From: RAM1 sp041905405
GTDB lineage: Bacteria > Pseudomonadota > Gammaproteobacteria > Burkholderiales > Burkholderiaceae_C
Reading direction: 5' to 3'
Length of the DNA stretch: 64,000 nt
Assembly: GCA_041905405.1 (NCBI GenBank)
Contig: JAYRLC010000006.1
Location: 1 to 64,000, forward strand
Part shown: one piece after another, positions 1 through 8,538 of the stretch
Position numbering within the stretch: position 1 is the first letter of the stretch
Layout: every line of letters begins with the position of its first letter
The notes under the pieces: generated by a model
Databases searched by the model: none
Told to the model about the DNA's origin: nothing
Seen by the model: the letters and a program-made list of their open reading frames with translations, nothing else
Made by a program: the position numbers and the translations under genes

Positions 1-274
1 AGTTCTGCATCGCTTGGACCGGATTGACGAGGTGTTCGAGGCAGTGACTGGAATGGATGAAGTCGAATGCCCGGTCCGGCACGCCGGCCAGAAACTGGGC
101 GTCGCCGTCTGCCAGGTCCCAGGCGCGGCAACTGCGCATGGCAGGAAACATTTGCTGGTAACGACCCAGTGAATCATCGCCAGCGCCGATGTCGATGCCG
201 TCGCCGACGAAGTAACGGGTGGCAAAACGGCTGTCGTGCAGGCGGCGGCTGACAGCCTTGCTGGTTTCATTCAT
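1..274 (-). CDS. SAM-dependent methyltransferase, N-terminal part (runs off left edge)
   Basis: The reading frame begins at an ATG at 274 on the minus strand and is open to the window edge, giving about 91 residues. A GGAG lies 6 bases before the ATG. The translation carries the class I methyltransferase signature: a glycine-rich SAM motif (DGIDIGAGDD, about residues 28-37) and later SSHCLEHLVNP, the acidic/His motif typical of Methyltransf_11-type enzymes. The substrate cannot be told from this fragment. It is divergent from nothing in view and is followed on the right by mobA on the same strand. The family is fairly sure; the specific role is unknown. Confidence 0.75.
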   Translation of the reverse strand, partial: MNETSKAVSRRLHDSRFATRYFVGDGIDIGAGDDSLGRYQQMFPAMRSCRAWDLADGDAQFLAGVPDRAFDFIHSSHCLEHLVNPVQAMQN

Positions 275-321
275 GGGGAGCTCCGGTGAGTCCCACAATA
301 TTAGTACTAAATATCTATTAT

Positions 322-927
322 TCAAGGTGAGAAGCCCGCCATACGCCGCAGCTCCTGCGGGGTGTTCGCGTTTTCAAAGTCCCTGCCCTGATGGAATGAG
401 ACCTGCGCAGCGCGGTGCAGGGCAACCCAGGCGCCCACCTTGCGTCCGCCGTCCGCCACGAACTGCCCGAGGCTGGCCGCCAGTTCCCGGCGCAGCAGAC
501 AGAACACCGGCTGCGGCCGAAGCGTGCCTTCGTCATCCGGCGCCCACGCCATGGCGAGTTCGGCGCTTTCCGTGTTCAGTGCATGGACCAGACGGGCAAC
601 CAGATCCCCCGGGAACCAGGGGCTGTCACACGGCACCGTGGCCAACAGCGGCGTCGTGCAATGCGTCAGGCCCGACAGCATGCCTGCCAGCGGCCCGGCG
701 CCGGCGTCCTGCATGGCATCCGGCCACACTGGCGTACCGAACGCCGCGTACGTTGGCAGGTTGCGGTTGGCGCTGATGGCCGTGGTGTCCACTTGTGGCG
801 CGAGCCGGCGCAGCGCATGCAGCGCCAGCGGCACGCCGTTGAAGTCTTGAAGCCCCTTGTCCGCGCCGCCCATCCGGGTGCCCCGGCCGCCCGCCAGGAC
901 CAGGCCGGTGACGGCGGGCTCAGCCAC
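322..927 (-). CDS. mobA: Molybdenum cofactor guanylyltransferase MobA
   Basis: MobA attaches GMP to molybdopterin to make the guanine dinucleotide form of the cofactor, in the cytoplasm. The 201-residue protein has the N-terminal nucleotide-binding signature LVLAGGRGTRMGGADKGL (residues about 10-27) and the later PCDSPWFP motif that marks this nucleotidyltransferase family; the length is normal. It starts with GTG at 927 and overlaps the last 8 bases of moaA, so the two are probably translationally coupled. The gene is third in an apparent ALDH-moaA-mobA transcription unit. Confidence 0.95.
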   Translation of the reverse strand: MAEPAVTGLVLAGGRGTRMGGADKGLQDFNGVPLALHALRRLAPQVDTTAISANRNLPTYAAFGTPVWPDAMQDAGAGPLAGMLSGLTHCTTPLLATVPCDSPWFPGDLVARLVHALNTESAELAMAWAPDDEGTLRPQPVFCLLRRELAASLGQFVADGGRKVGAWVALHRAAQVSFHQGRDFENANTPQELRRMAGFSP

Positions 928-2056
928 CGATGTAGCTCATCTCGACGCGCCGTTGCCCGCCGCCGGTATCCGCCGCCATCGAGCCGCGCAGCTCGGAATA
1001 GCGGTCACTGCGCCCCTGCCAGATGTGGGCGATGGCCGAGGCAATCTGCCCGTCGCTCGCGCCGCCGCGCAGCAGCGAGCGCAGGTCATGGCCCTGCGTG
1101 GCGAAAAGGCACAGGTACAGCTGCCCTTCGGTGGAAAGCCGGGCGCGGTTGCAGTCCCCGCAGAAGGCCTGCGTCACGCTGCTGATCACGCCGATCTCGC
1201 CGCCGCCATCGCGAAAGGCCCAGCGCTGCGCCGTCTCGCCGGGCGCCGCGGGTTCCAGCGGCACCAGCGGCATGTGTTCATGGATGCGCCGCACGACTTC
1301 GGCCGACGGCAGGACTTCGTCCATGCGCCAGCCGTTGGTCGCGCCCACGTCCATGTATTCGATGAAGCGCAGCGTCACGCCCGTGCCCCTGAAATGGCGG
1401 GCCATGGGCAGGATTTCGTGGTCGTTGGTGCCGCGCTTGACCACCATGTTGACTTTGATGTTGGCAAGGCCCGCCGCCTGTGCGGCTTCAATGCCGGCCA
1501 GCACGTCGGCCACCGGGAAGTCCACGTCGTTCATGCGGCGGAACACGGTGTCGTCCAGCCCGTCCAGGCTCACCGTCACGCGCTGCAGCCCAGCGTCGCG
1601 CAGGGCCTGTGCCTTGCGTGCCAGCAGCGAGCCGTTGGTGGTGAGCGTCAGGTCCAGCGGCTCGCCGTCCACGGTGCCATCCGGGACGCGGAGGGCGGCG
1701 AGCTGGCTGACCAGCACTTCGAGGTTCTTGCGCAAAAGCGGCTCGCCACCGGTCAGGCGGATCTTGCGCACGCCGTGCGCGGCGAACTGCCGCGCCACGC
1801 GGGTGATTTCCTCGAACGTGAGCAGCGAGGCATGCGGCAGGTAGGGATAGTCCTTGTCGAACACTTCCTTGGGCATGCAGTAGCTGCAGCGGAAGTTGCA
1901 GCGGTCGGTGACGCTGATGCGCAGGTCGCGCAGCGGACGGCCCAGCGTGTCGCCCAGCAGGCCGGTGGGTGCTATGGGGTCGATAGGCTGCGGCGGCACC
2001 ACGGCGGCGCGTGCCGCCGTGCGCTGGTCGATCAGGGGAATGACCCGTTCAGCCAC
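920..2056 (-). CDS. moaA: GTP 3',8-cyclase MoaA (radical SAM)
   Basis: MoaA, with MoaC, converts GTP to cyclic pyranopterin monophosphate, the first step of molybdenum cofactor synthesis. The 378-residue protein shows the radical SAM cluster motif CNFRCSYC near the N-terminus, the second iron-sulfur cluster cysteines near the C-terminus (CGDC and a third Cys 13 residues later), and the conserved Gly-Gly C-terminal end. The frame is open far upstream across the aldehyde dehydrogenase, but the plausible start is GTG at 2056: it has AAGGGA upstream and lies 11 bases after the dehydrogenase stop. No other molybdopterin genes are visible. Confidence 0.95.
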   Translation of the reverse strand: MAERVIPLIDQRTAARAAVVPPQPIDPIAPTGLLGDTLGRPLRDLRISVTDRCNFRCSYCMPKEVFDKDYPYLPHASLLTFEEITRVARQFAAHGVRKIRLTGGEPLLRKNLEVLVSQLAALRVPDGTVDGEPLDLTLTTNGSLLARKAQALRDAGLQRVTVSLDGLDDTVFRRMNDVDFPVADVLAGIEAAQAAGLANIKVNMVVKRGTNDHEILPMARHFRGTGVTLRFIEYMDVGATNGWRMDEVLPSAEVVRRIHEHMPLVPLEPAAPGETAQRWAFRDGGGEIGVISSVTQAFCGDCNRARLSTEGQLYLCLFATQGHDLRSLLRGGASDGQIASAIAHIWQGRSDRYSELRGSMAADTGGGQRRVEMSYIGG

Positions 2057-2067
2057 CGCGTGTCCCT

Positions 2068-3510
2068 TCAGCCGTGGCGGATCGCCACCGTCTTGACCGT
2101 GGTGAAGTGGTACAGCGCCTCGAAGCCTTTTTCGCGGCCGTAGCCCGACGACTTGTAGCCGCCGAACGGCAATTCCACGCCACCGCCGGCGCCGTAGTTG
2201 TTGATGAACACCTGGCCGCTCTGGATGCGCTTGGCCAGCCGCAGCTGGCGCGCGCCGTCGCGTGTCCACAGGCCAGCCACCAGGCCGAACTGCGTGGCGT
2301 TGGCCAGTGCCACGGCGTGGTCCTCGCCCTGGAACGCCATGGCCGACAGCACCGGGCCGAAGACTTCTTCCTGGGCAACCCGGTGATCGACCGGCACGTC
2401 GCGCAGCAGGGTGGGGGCCTGGTAGTAGCCGCTTTCGGGTGCTTCGTCGACGATGCGGCCTTGCGCCACGACGGGGATGTTGGCCACCTGCGCGTCGCTC
2501 AGGAAGTCCCACACACGCTGCTGCTGGCTGGCCCGGATCAGCGGGCCCACGTCCAGGTCCATCGCAGCCGGTCCCACGCGCAGGTTTTCGAACGCTGTGG
2601 CCAGCCGCGCCAGCAGCGGCTCGTAGATGGACTGCTCGATCAGCACGCGCGAACCCGCGCTGCAGGTCTGGCCGGCGTTTTGCACGATGGCGTTGATGAC
2701 CATGGGAACCGCCGCGTCCAGGTCGGCGTCGGCAAAGATGATTTGCGGGCTCTTGCCGCCCAGCTCCAGCGTCACGGGGCAGTGCCGCTCCGCCGCAACC
2801 TGCTGGATGATGGTGCCGACCTTGGGGCTGCCGGTAAAGCTGATGTGGTCGATCCCTTCGTGCCGCGCGATCGCATCGCCCACCTCATGCCCGTAGCCGG
2901 TGACGATGTTGATGGCGCCGGCCGGAAAGCCCACCTCGGCCGCCAGCTGCGCCACGCGGATCAGCGACAGGCAGGCGTCCTCGGACGGCTTGACGACGCA
3001 GACATTGCCCGCGGCCAGTGCCCCGCCCACGCTGCGCCCGAAGATCTGCATGGGGTAGTTCCACGGAATGATGTTGCCCACCACGCCGTAGGGCTCGCGC
3101 CAGGTCAGCACGCTGTAGCCGTCCAGGTAAGGAATTGTGTCGCCGTGCAGCTTGTCGCAGGCGCCCGCGTAGAACTCGAAATACCGGGCCAGGGCCACCG
3201 CATCGGCGCGGGCCTGCTTGGTGGGCTTGCCGCAGTCGCGCTGCTCGATCGCGGCCAGCTCGTCGGTGTGTTGGGCAACTTTCTGGGACAGCTTCATCAA
3301 GAGGCGGCCGCGTTCCGCGGCGCTCAGCCGCGTCCACACGGCGTCGTAGCACTGGCGGGCCGCGCGCACAGCGGTGTCCACGTCCTGGGCGTTGCTGCGC
3401 TGGATCTCATCAAAAGTCTGGCCGTCGGAGGGGTCGATGACGGGCAGGGTGCGGCCGGAAGCCGAGGGAACGGAGGCGTTGGCGATGTAGTTCAGTTGCA
3501 TGTGGTCCAT
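2068..3510 (-). CDS. NAD(P)-dependent aldehyde dehydrogenase
   Basis: A 480-residue member of the aldehyde dehydrogenase superfamily, oxidising an aldehyde to the acid. It has the cofactor-site segment NIIPWNYP, the catalytic-region ELGGKSP motif supplying the general-base Glu, and the nucleophile segment NAGQTCSAGSR with the active-site Cys. It most resembles the betaine-aldehyde / gamma-glutamyl-aminobutyraldehyde-like branch, but the substrate cannot be set from sequence alone. The start could be the first ATG or the Met at residue 4. It ends 11 bases before moaA, so it appears co-transcribed with molybdenum cofactor genes although the enzyme itself does not use molybdenum. Confidence 0.9.
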   Translation of the reverse strand: MDHMQLNYIANASVPSASGRTLPVIDPSDGQTFDEIQRSNAQDVDTAVRAARQCYDAVWTRLSAAERGRLLMKLSQKVAQHTDELAAIEQRDCGKPTKQARADAVALARYFEFYAGACDKLHGDTIPYLDGYSVLTWREPYGVVGNIIPWNYPMQIFGRSVGGALAAGNVCVVKPSEDACLSLIRVAQLAAEVGFPAGAINIVTGYGHEVGDAIARHEGIDHISFTGSPKVGTIIQQVAAERHCPVTLELGGKSPQIIFADADLDAAVPMVINAIVQNAGQTCSAGSRVLIEQSIYEPLLARLATAFENLRVGPAAMDLDVGPLIRASQQQRVWDFLSDAQVANIPVVAQGRIVDEAPESGYYQAPTLLRDVPVDHRVAQEEVFGPVLSAMAFQGEDHAVALANATQFGLVAGLWTRDGARQLRLAKRIQSGQVFINNYGAGGGVELPFGGYKSSGYGREKGFEALYHFTTVKTVAIRHG

Positions 3511-3638
3511 TGTCCATCAACCGCCATGGATGCACGCCCTGTTACAAGAATTACCGCACGAAGCCGCGCCAATGCAGCATCATCAGCTATTGAATTTGTA
3601 GCAAAACGCTATAAGAAAGTACTCATGCAGGGGGAGTT

Positions 3639-6284
3639 TTGAGCCGGGATTTCGCCGACAGTGTGTTTGCGCACAGCGGCACACGTGTGCGCGGCGTCAG
3701 CTCGCGGCGGGTCGGCATGGGACTGCTTGCGCTGGCGGTGCTGCCGCTGCTGCTGGTGATGGGCGTGGCCTGGCACGTGCAGCGCGGCAATCTGGATGAA
3801 CGCGCGGAACACGACATGGCCGCCTGGGCCGGGCTGCATGCGGCCGCACAGGAGCAGGTGCTGCAGGGCACACGCCATCTGCTGGCATCGGTGAGCCTGG
3901 CGCCGCCAGTGATTGCGGGTGACTGGCCGGCCTGCAGCGCCTACCTGCAGCGGCTGGCGTCCGGCTTTCCCCACTATGTGTCGCTGGGTGTCGCGGCCCT
4001 GGATGGTGTGCTGGTGTGCCGGTCCACCACGTCCACGGACCGCATCAACCTGGGCGACCGGCCGTACTTCAAGGCGGTCGTGGCGGGCGCGCCGTATGCC
4101 ATGGGCGAATACACGGTGGGCCGCATTACGGGCAGCAAAAACCTTCCTTTCGCGCATCCGGTGCGCGACGCGCAGGGGGCGCTGGTGGCCGTGGCTTTCC
4201 TGGGGATGGACCTGCGGATGCTGGGCGAGCGGTTGCGCGCCGTGCCCATGCCGCAAGGTGTCTCGGCCGTGATGTCCGATGCCGCTGGCGCGCTGCTGGC
4301 CGGCACCCAGGACGGCGCCGCCGCCGGCGTTGCTGCGCTGGACCCGATGCTCGCGCAGGCGCTGGCGCAGCGCACGACCGGCGCGCTGCGCACGCGCGGC
4401 GCCGACGGACGGGACTGGCTCCACCACATCGCGCCGGTGCTGGCCGGCACGAGCCGGCTGCAGGTGGCGGTGTCGGCACCGGTGGACGTGCTGGTGCGCC
4501 CCCAGGTGCGGCAACTGGCGGGCCTCATGGCCGCGCTGCTGGGGCTGCTGGTGGTGTACGCGGTGCTGATCTGGCGGCTGGGCCGCCGCTGGTTGCTGCG
4601 GCCGCTGGAGCAACTGGGGCGGGCCATGCGGCAGATCGAGATGGGCACCTATGCCGGGCCCGAGCCGGACATGCGCAGCCGGGTGCGCGAGATCCGCCTG
4701 ATGCAGCGCGGCCTGGCGGCCATGTGGGCAGGCCTGGCGCGCCGCGCCCGCCAGCGCGACGCCGCGCTGGCTGCTTCGGATGCGGCACGCGCGGGGCTGC
4801 AGGCGGTGCTCAACGAGATGGAGGACGGATTCCTCGTGCTCAACCGCGACTGGTCCGTCAACTTCTGCAACCGCCGCGCCGCCGAGCTGGTGCTGCGTGA
4901 TCCGCAAGATATGGAGGATCTGGATTTCTGGTCGCTGTTTCCTGATGACCGCACGCACGATGCGCGCCGCGCCGCAGAGCGCGAGGTGGTGCAGGACCGG
5001 CCGTTTTCGTTCGAGGAATACCACCCACACTACCGGCGCTGGTTTGAGGTGCGCCTGTTTCCGGCGGGCGACGGGGTAGGTGTGTTTCTGCGTGACAGCA
5101 CGCCCCACTGGGAAATGATCGACGAGCTGCGTGAGCGCGAACGGCGCTACCGCGAGCTGTTCGAAGCCAACCCCAATGCGATGTGGATCTTCGACACCCG
5201 GACGTTCGAGTTCCTGGCGGTCAATGCCGCGGCCGTGCGGCGCTATGGCTACAGCGAAGCCGAGTTCCTGGCCATGAAGGCCACCGACATCCAGCCCGAG
5301 GGCGATCGCGACGAGTTCATGCAGAGCGTGCAGCAGGACGGGACGGACCGGACCCTGAAGGACCAGCCAGCCATCTGGCGCCACCTGACACGCTCGGGCG
5401 AACTGATGCTGGTGGACATCGCCCATCACAACATCAGCTTCGAAGGCCGCGCGGCGCGGCTGGTCATGGCCGCCGACGTCACCACGCGGCTGTCCTCGGA
5501 ATCGCGCCTGCGGCGCCAGATGGACCGGCTGGGCGTGAGCCATGGCGAAGCCGTGGCGGCGCTGCAGGCGTCCCGCCAGGTTCTGGGCGGCTACATGCAC
5601 ATGATCAATACCGAGGTGCTGCCTGTTCTGCGCCGCATCCAGGCCGCCGACACGGCGGCGCCCGCCGATCTGGAGCGCGTGCGGCGCAAGGCCGCGCGGG
5701 TGGAGCAACTGCTGGGCGAAGCCATTCGGCTGACGCAGGTGGGCCGCGCCCCGTTCGAGCCTGCGCTGACCGACCTGAGCGCCATGGCGGCCGAGGTGGT
5801 CAAGGGCCTGCGACGCGCCGACCCCGAACGCCGTGTGCATGTGGAGATCGAGCCCGAGCTGCTGTGCCGCTGTGACCCGGCTCTGGCCCTGTTGCTGCTG
5901 CAGGCGCTGCTGGACAACGCATGGAAATTCACGGCACGCGAGCCCAGCGCCTGGATCCGCATGGGGCGCGAGCCTGCCCAGGCTGCCGGGCCGGGCGCAC
6001 CGGCGTTCTTCATTTCAGACAACGGCGTGGGCTTCGACATGGGGGACGAAGGCCGCCTGTACAAGCCGTTCGCCCGCCTGCATTCAGGCGCGGAGTTCCC
6101 CGGCTGGGGGCTGGGCCTGGCGACGGCGCTGGCGGTCGTGGCCCGTCATGGAGGCGAGATCCATGCGCGGTCGCAACCCGGGCAGGGCGCCACCTTCGTT
6201 TTCACGCTGGAAGCCCGGCGCAGGCCCGACGGGCAGCTCGTGAGCGAGGTGGTGATCGAAAGCCTACCGTCCTGGGAGGACTAA
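3639..6284 (+). CDS. Cache/PAS membrane sensor kinase without canonical H-box
   Basis: An 881-residue inner-membrane sensor. Transmembrane segments lie at about residues 28-46 and 292-312, enclosing a periplasmic Cache-like domain (about 47-285). A HAMP-like linker (313-370) and two PAS domains (about 383-490 and 500-615) follow, then a kinase ATPase domain with N-box (LLDNAWKFT, Asn760), G1 box (DNGVGFD, 794-800) and G2 (WGLGLA). The region where the phospho-acceptor His should be (about 620-700) has no SHELRTPL-type box; aligning INTEVLPVLRRI to that box puts Thr658 at the His position. The start is TTG at 3639 behind GGGGAG. A GTG or ATG further in, before the first membrane helix, is possible. 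No response regulator gene is adjacent. Confidence 0.85.
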   Translation: MSRDFADSVFAHSGTRVRGVSSRRVGMGLLALAVLPLLLVMGVAWHVQRGNLDERAEHDMAAWAGLHAAAQEQVLQGTRHLLASVSLAPPVIAGDWPACSAYLQRLASGFPHYVSLGVAALDGVLVCRSTTSTDRINLGDRPYFKAVVAGAPYAMGEYTVGRITGSKNLPFAHPVRDAQGALVAVAFLGMDLRMLGERLRAVPMPQGVSAVMSDAAGALLAGTQDGAAAGVAALDPMLAQALAQRTTGALRTRGADGRDWLHHIAPVLAGTSRLQVAVSAPVDVLVRPQVRQLAGLMAALLGLLVVYAVLIWRLGRRWLLRPLEQLGRAMRQIEMGTYAGPEPDMRSRVREIRLMQRGLAAMWAGLARRARQRDAALAASDAARAGLQAVLNEMEDGFLVLNRDWSVNFCNRRAAELVLRDPQDMEDLDFWSLFPDDRTHDARRAAEREVVQDRPFSFEEYHPHYRRWFEVRLFPAGDGVGVFLRDSTPHWEMIDELRERERRYRELFEANPNAMWIFDTRTFEFLAVNAAAVRRYGYSEAEFLAMKATDIQPEGDRDEFMQSVQQDGTDRTLKDQPAIWRHLTRSGELMLVDIAHHNISFEGRAARLVMAADVTTRLSSESRLRRQMDRLGVSHGEAVAALQASRQVLGGYMHMINTEVLPVLRRIQAADTAAPADLERVRRKAARVEQLLGEAIRLTQVGRAPFEPALTDLSAMAAEVVKGLRRADPERRVHVEIEPELLCRCDPALALLLLQALLDNAWKFTAREPSAWIRMGREPAQAAGPGAPAFFISDNGVGFDMGDEGRLYKPFARLHSGAEFPGWGLGLATALAVVARHGGEIHARSQPGQGATFVFTLEARRRPDGQLVSEVVIESLPSWED

Positions 6285-6805
6285 AGGGCCGCGCGCAGGT
6301 CGCGCCGTCGCACCGGGCCTACGCGGGCTTCGATGGCGCGCAGCAAATCCTGGCGCAGGCCCATGGCGAACAGGGCCTCGACCGTCACGAACATGGGGCC
6401 GATGAACAGGCCGACCAGATCGTCGACGAACGCGGGCTTCTTGCCCTCGTAGTAGTGGCCCACGAACTGGAACACCCAGCCCACCACGAACAGGCCGACG
6501 CCCGCACCCAGCCACACCGCGGTGGACTGGCCCGCGATCCAGTGCGCCACCCACAGGTTCATGGCCATCAGCACGGCCATCAGCGCGCCCAGGCGCAACT
6601 CCAGCATCAGGTAGTAGATGACCGTGGCGCCCGTGACCAGCAGCGCGGGTGTCAGCGCCAGGCTGCCCACGTCGGTGGCCGGTCGGGACAGCAGGGTGGC
6701 GACGGCCAGCACGATCATCGGGATGCCAACGAAGTGGGTGGCGATGTTGCGCGGCTCGCGGTGGTAGGCCGCGTAGTTGGACAACTGGTCGATCAGGGTT
6801 TTCAT
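6281..6805 (-). CDS. DUF962 / Mpo1-like membrane protein
   Basis: A 174-residue protein of the DUF962 (YGL010w/Mpo1-like) family, with about four hydrophobic helices. The family signature is visible: an N-terminal Y-x2-H-x-x-P-x-N-x2-T-H-x2-G-I-P segment and a later Q-F-x-G-H-x2-Y-E-x-x-K-P-A. Yeast Mpo1 is an Fe-dependent dioxygenase acting on 2-hydroxy fatty acids; the conserved His residues here fit that, but a bacterial substrate is not established. The start ATG at 6805 has AAGGAGA upstream. The gene converges on the sensor kinase with overlapping stop codons and is divergent from the Crp-type regulator. Confidence 0.85.
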   Translation of the reverse strand: MKTLIDQLSNYAAYHREPRNIATHFVGIPMIVLAVATLLSRPATDVGSLALTPALLVTGATVIYYLMLELRLGALMAVLMAMNLWVAHWIAGQSTAVWLGAGVGLFVVGWVFQFVGHYYEGKKPAFVDDLVGLFIGPMFVTVEALFAMGLRQDLLRAIEARVGPVRRRDLRAAL

Positions 6806-6885
6806 GGCGTCTCCTTTACCTTGGTGTGGAGAGAATTCTCTCTTTGTCCCACCCGGCGGACTGTCGGCTTCCCGACACAAGTTGT

Positions 6886-7614
6886 ATGCGCGAGCCGTCC
6901 TCTTTGCAAGATCCTGTTCACTGGTTGCCGCTGCTGGATGCAGGCGTCTGGTTCGCCCGCCTGTCGCCCGGTTTGCGCGGCGCGCTGGTCGCGGCGTCGC
7001 GCGTGCGCCAGCTGGCGGCGGGCGAGGCGCTGTTTCGCCGTGGTGATGCGCCGTGTGGCCTGTATGCGGTGCTGGAAGGCGCGGTGCGCATCTCTGGCAT
7101 GGGCGGCGGCGGTGACGATGGGCGCGAGGTTTTGCTGACCCTGCTGGAGCCGCCGCACTGGTTCGGCGAGATATCCCTGTTCGACGGTGCGCCGCGCACG
7201 CACGACGCCATGGCCGAAGGCGGGGCGCGCCTGTTACACGTACCGCAGGCGGCGCTGGCGGGGCTTTTGGCGTCGCATCCCGCGCACTGGCGCGAGTTTG
7301 GCCTGCTCATGAGCCACAAGCTGCGGCTGGCCTTTGTCGCGCTGGAAGAGGCGGCGTCACTGCCGCTGGCCCAGCGCCTGGCGCGGCGGCTGGTCATGAT
7401 GGCCGAAGGCTATGGCGTGCGCCGCGACACAGGGCAGGGTGCGCACCGGCGCAGCATCGCCGTGTCGCAGGAACAGTTGTCGATGATGCTTGCCGTGTCG
7501 CGCCAGACGGTGAACCAGAACCTCAAGGACCTGGAGTCACGCGGCGTGCTTCGACTGAACCGCGGGGGCCTGGAAATCCTGGACCTGGCCGCGCTGCAGC
7601 AGTTGGCCGGGTAG
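6886..7614 (+). CDS. Crp/Fnr-family transcriptional regulator
   Basis: A 242-residue regulator with an N-terminal cyclic-nucleotide-binding-type beta-barrel (about residues 20-140, containing the RRGDAPCGLYAVLEGAVRI and WFGEISLFDGAPRTH segments) and a C-terminal winged helix (about 185-235, with VSQEQLSMMLAVSRQTVNQNL as recognition region). No N-terminal cysteine cluster is present, so it is not an oxygen-sensing Fnr. The gene is divergent from the DUF962 gene with 80 bases between the starts, so that gene and itself are natural candidate targets. The effector is unknown. Confidence 0.9.
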   Translation: MREPSSLQDPVHWLPLLDAGVWFARLSPGLRGALVAASRVRQLAAGEALFRRGDAPCGLYAVLEGAVRISGMGGGGDDGREVLLTLLEPPHWFGEISLFDGAPRTHDAMAEGGARLLHVPQAALAGLLASHPAHWREFGLLMSHKLRLAFVALEEAASLPLAQRLARRLVMMAEGYGVRRDTGQGAHRRSIAVSQEQLSMMLAVSRQTVNQNLKDLESRGVLRLNRGGLEILDLAALQQLAG

Positions 7615-7630
7615 GGCCGGTGCCGTCCGC

Positions 7631-8449
7631 TCAGGCGCCTACCGGCGTGTAGCGGTTGCGGTTGTCGGCCAGCCAGCGAGCCGACAGGTCGGTTTCCAGC
7701 TGGCGGGGGTGGAAGTCCGCGCGCTTGTACTCACGCCAGGGCCCGTACGACTGCCGGATGACGCCACGCTTGCCGAACAGGTAGCTCATGCCGCTTTTCC
7801 AGGTGCTCCATTTCCACAGCGTCCCGTCGCGGCGCAGGTTGTCCACGGTCTGGCGCAGCAGGTCGGTCAGGAAGAACATCGTGGCGCGGCGGAACCACTT
7901 GAGCCGCCATTCGTCATTGCCGCCCAGCGCCCGGTACAGGTCGAACGCCGTGCTCTTGTGCTCGGACTCCTCGGCGCTATGCCACAGCCACAGGGTGCGC
8001 AGGCGGTCATCTCCATCGCCGAGCAGGTCGGGGTTGGCGAGCATCCAGTCGGCCAGGATCGCTGTGAAATGCTCGTTGGCCGACGTGATCGCCAGGTGGT
8101 GGCGAGGGTCGGAGTCGTCGATGAACTGCGCCCGCGCCTGCGTGCGCGGCCCCCAGCTGTTGACCAGTCCCTGCTTGTCCAGGTGGCCGTTGTACAGCGC
8201 GTGCAGCCGTCGGTGCGTGGCCTCCTGACCGATGAAGCCCTGGACTTCGGCCCTGTATTTGTCCTGCTGCTCGGGGGGCAAAGCCTTCAGGCCGTTGCGC
8301 ACGGCGTCGATGAAGAACTGCTCGCCCACCGGGAAGCTCATGGACAGCGCGTTGAACAGGGCCGTGCGGAAAGCGTCGCCATTGCACCAGTGGCGGTCAA
8401 AGGGGACTTCAAGGTCAATCAGCAGGCGGCGGACGACGAGATCGGACAT
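7631..8449 (-). CDS. PF10118-family putative metal-dependent hydrolase
   Basis: A 272-residue protein of the PF10118 family, annotated as predicted metal-dependent hydrolases and related to ferritin-like diiron folds. Candidate metal ligands are visible in order: EQFF near residue 43, EATHRRLH, NEHFTA, and HSAEESEHKS. No substrate is established for the family. The start is taken as the second ATG (8449), which has AGGAG 6 bases upstream; an ATG two codons earlier is possible. It is transcribed away from a TetR regulator, with two copies of one palindrome in the shared control region, so it is probably repressed by that regulator. Confidence 0.85.
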   Translation of the reverse strand: MSDLVVRRLLIDLEVPFDRHWCNGDAFRTALFNALSMSFPVGEQFFIDAVRNGLKALPPEQQDKYRAEVQGFIGQEATHRRLHALYNGHLDKQGLVNSWGPRTQARAQFIDDSDPRHHLAITSANEHFTAILADWMLANPDLLGDGDDRLRTLWLWHSAEESEHKSTAFDLYRALGGNDEWRLKWFRRATMFFLTDLLRQTVDNLRRDGTLWKWSTWKSGMSYLFGKRGVIRQSYGPWREYKRADFHPRQLETDLSARWLADNRNRYTPVGA

Positions 8450-8461
8450 GAACATCTCCTT

Positions 8462-8477
8462 GGTACAAGTCAGTACC
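8462..8477. promoter_or_regulatory. Candidate TetR operator 1
   Basis: GGTACAAGTCAGTACC is an inverted repeat of the form GGTAC-N6-GTACC. The same form recurs at 8505. It lies 12 bases upstream of the start of the PF10118 gene, where a bound repressor would block transcription. Operator function is inferred from symmetry, duplication and position. Confidence 0.6.
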
Positions 8478-8504
8478 GATCGCGGAATGATGATTGCAAT
8501 GACT

Positions 8505-8520
8505 GGTACTGTCAAGTACC
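8505..8520. promoter_or_regulatory. Candidate TetR operator 2
   Basis: GGTACTGTCAAGTACC repeats the GGTAC-N6-GTACC palindrome of 8462-8477. The centres are 43 bases apart, close to four helical turns, so two dimers would sit on the same face. It is 18 bases before the TetR start, which would allow autorepression. Confidence 0.6.
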
Positions 8521-8538
8521 AAAATGCGATGACTCACA

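Noticed and set aside
3609..5840. 743-codon frame on the minus strand opposite the sensor kinase
   Set aside because: Antisense shadow of a GC-rich gene; Gln/His/Arg-rich composition and no family resemblance.
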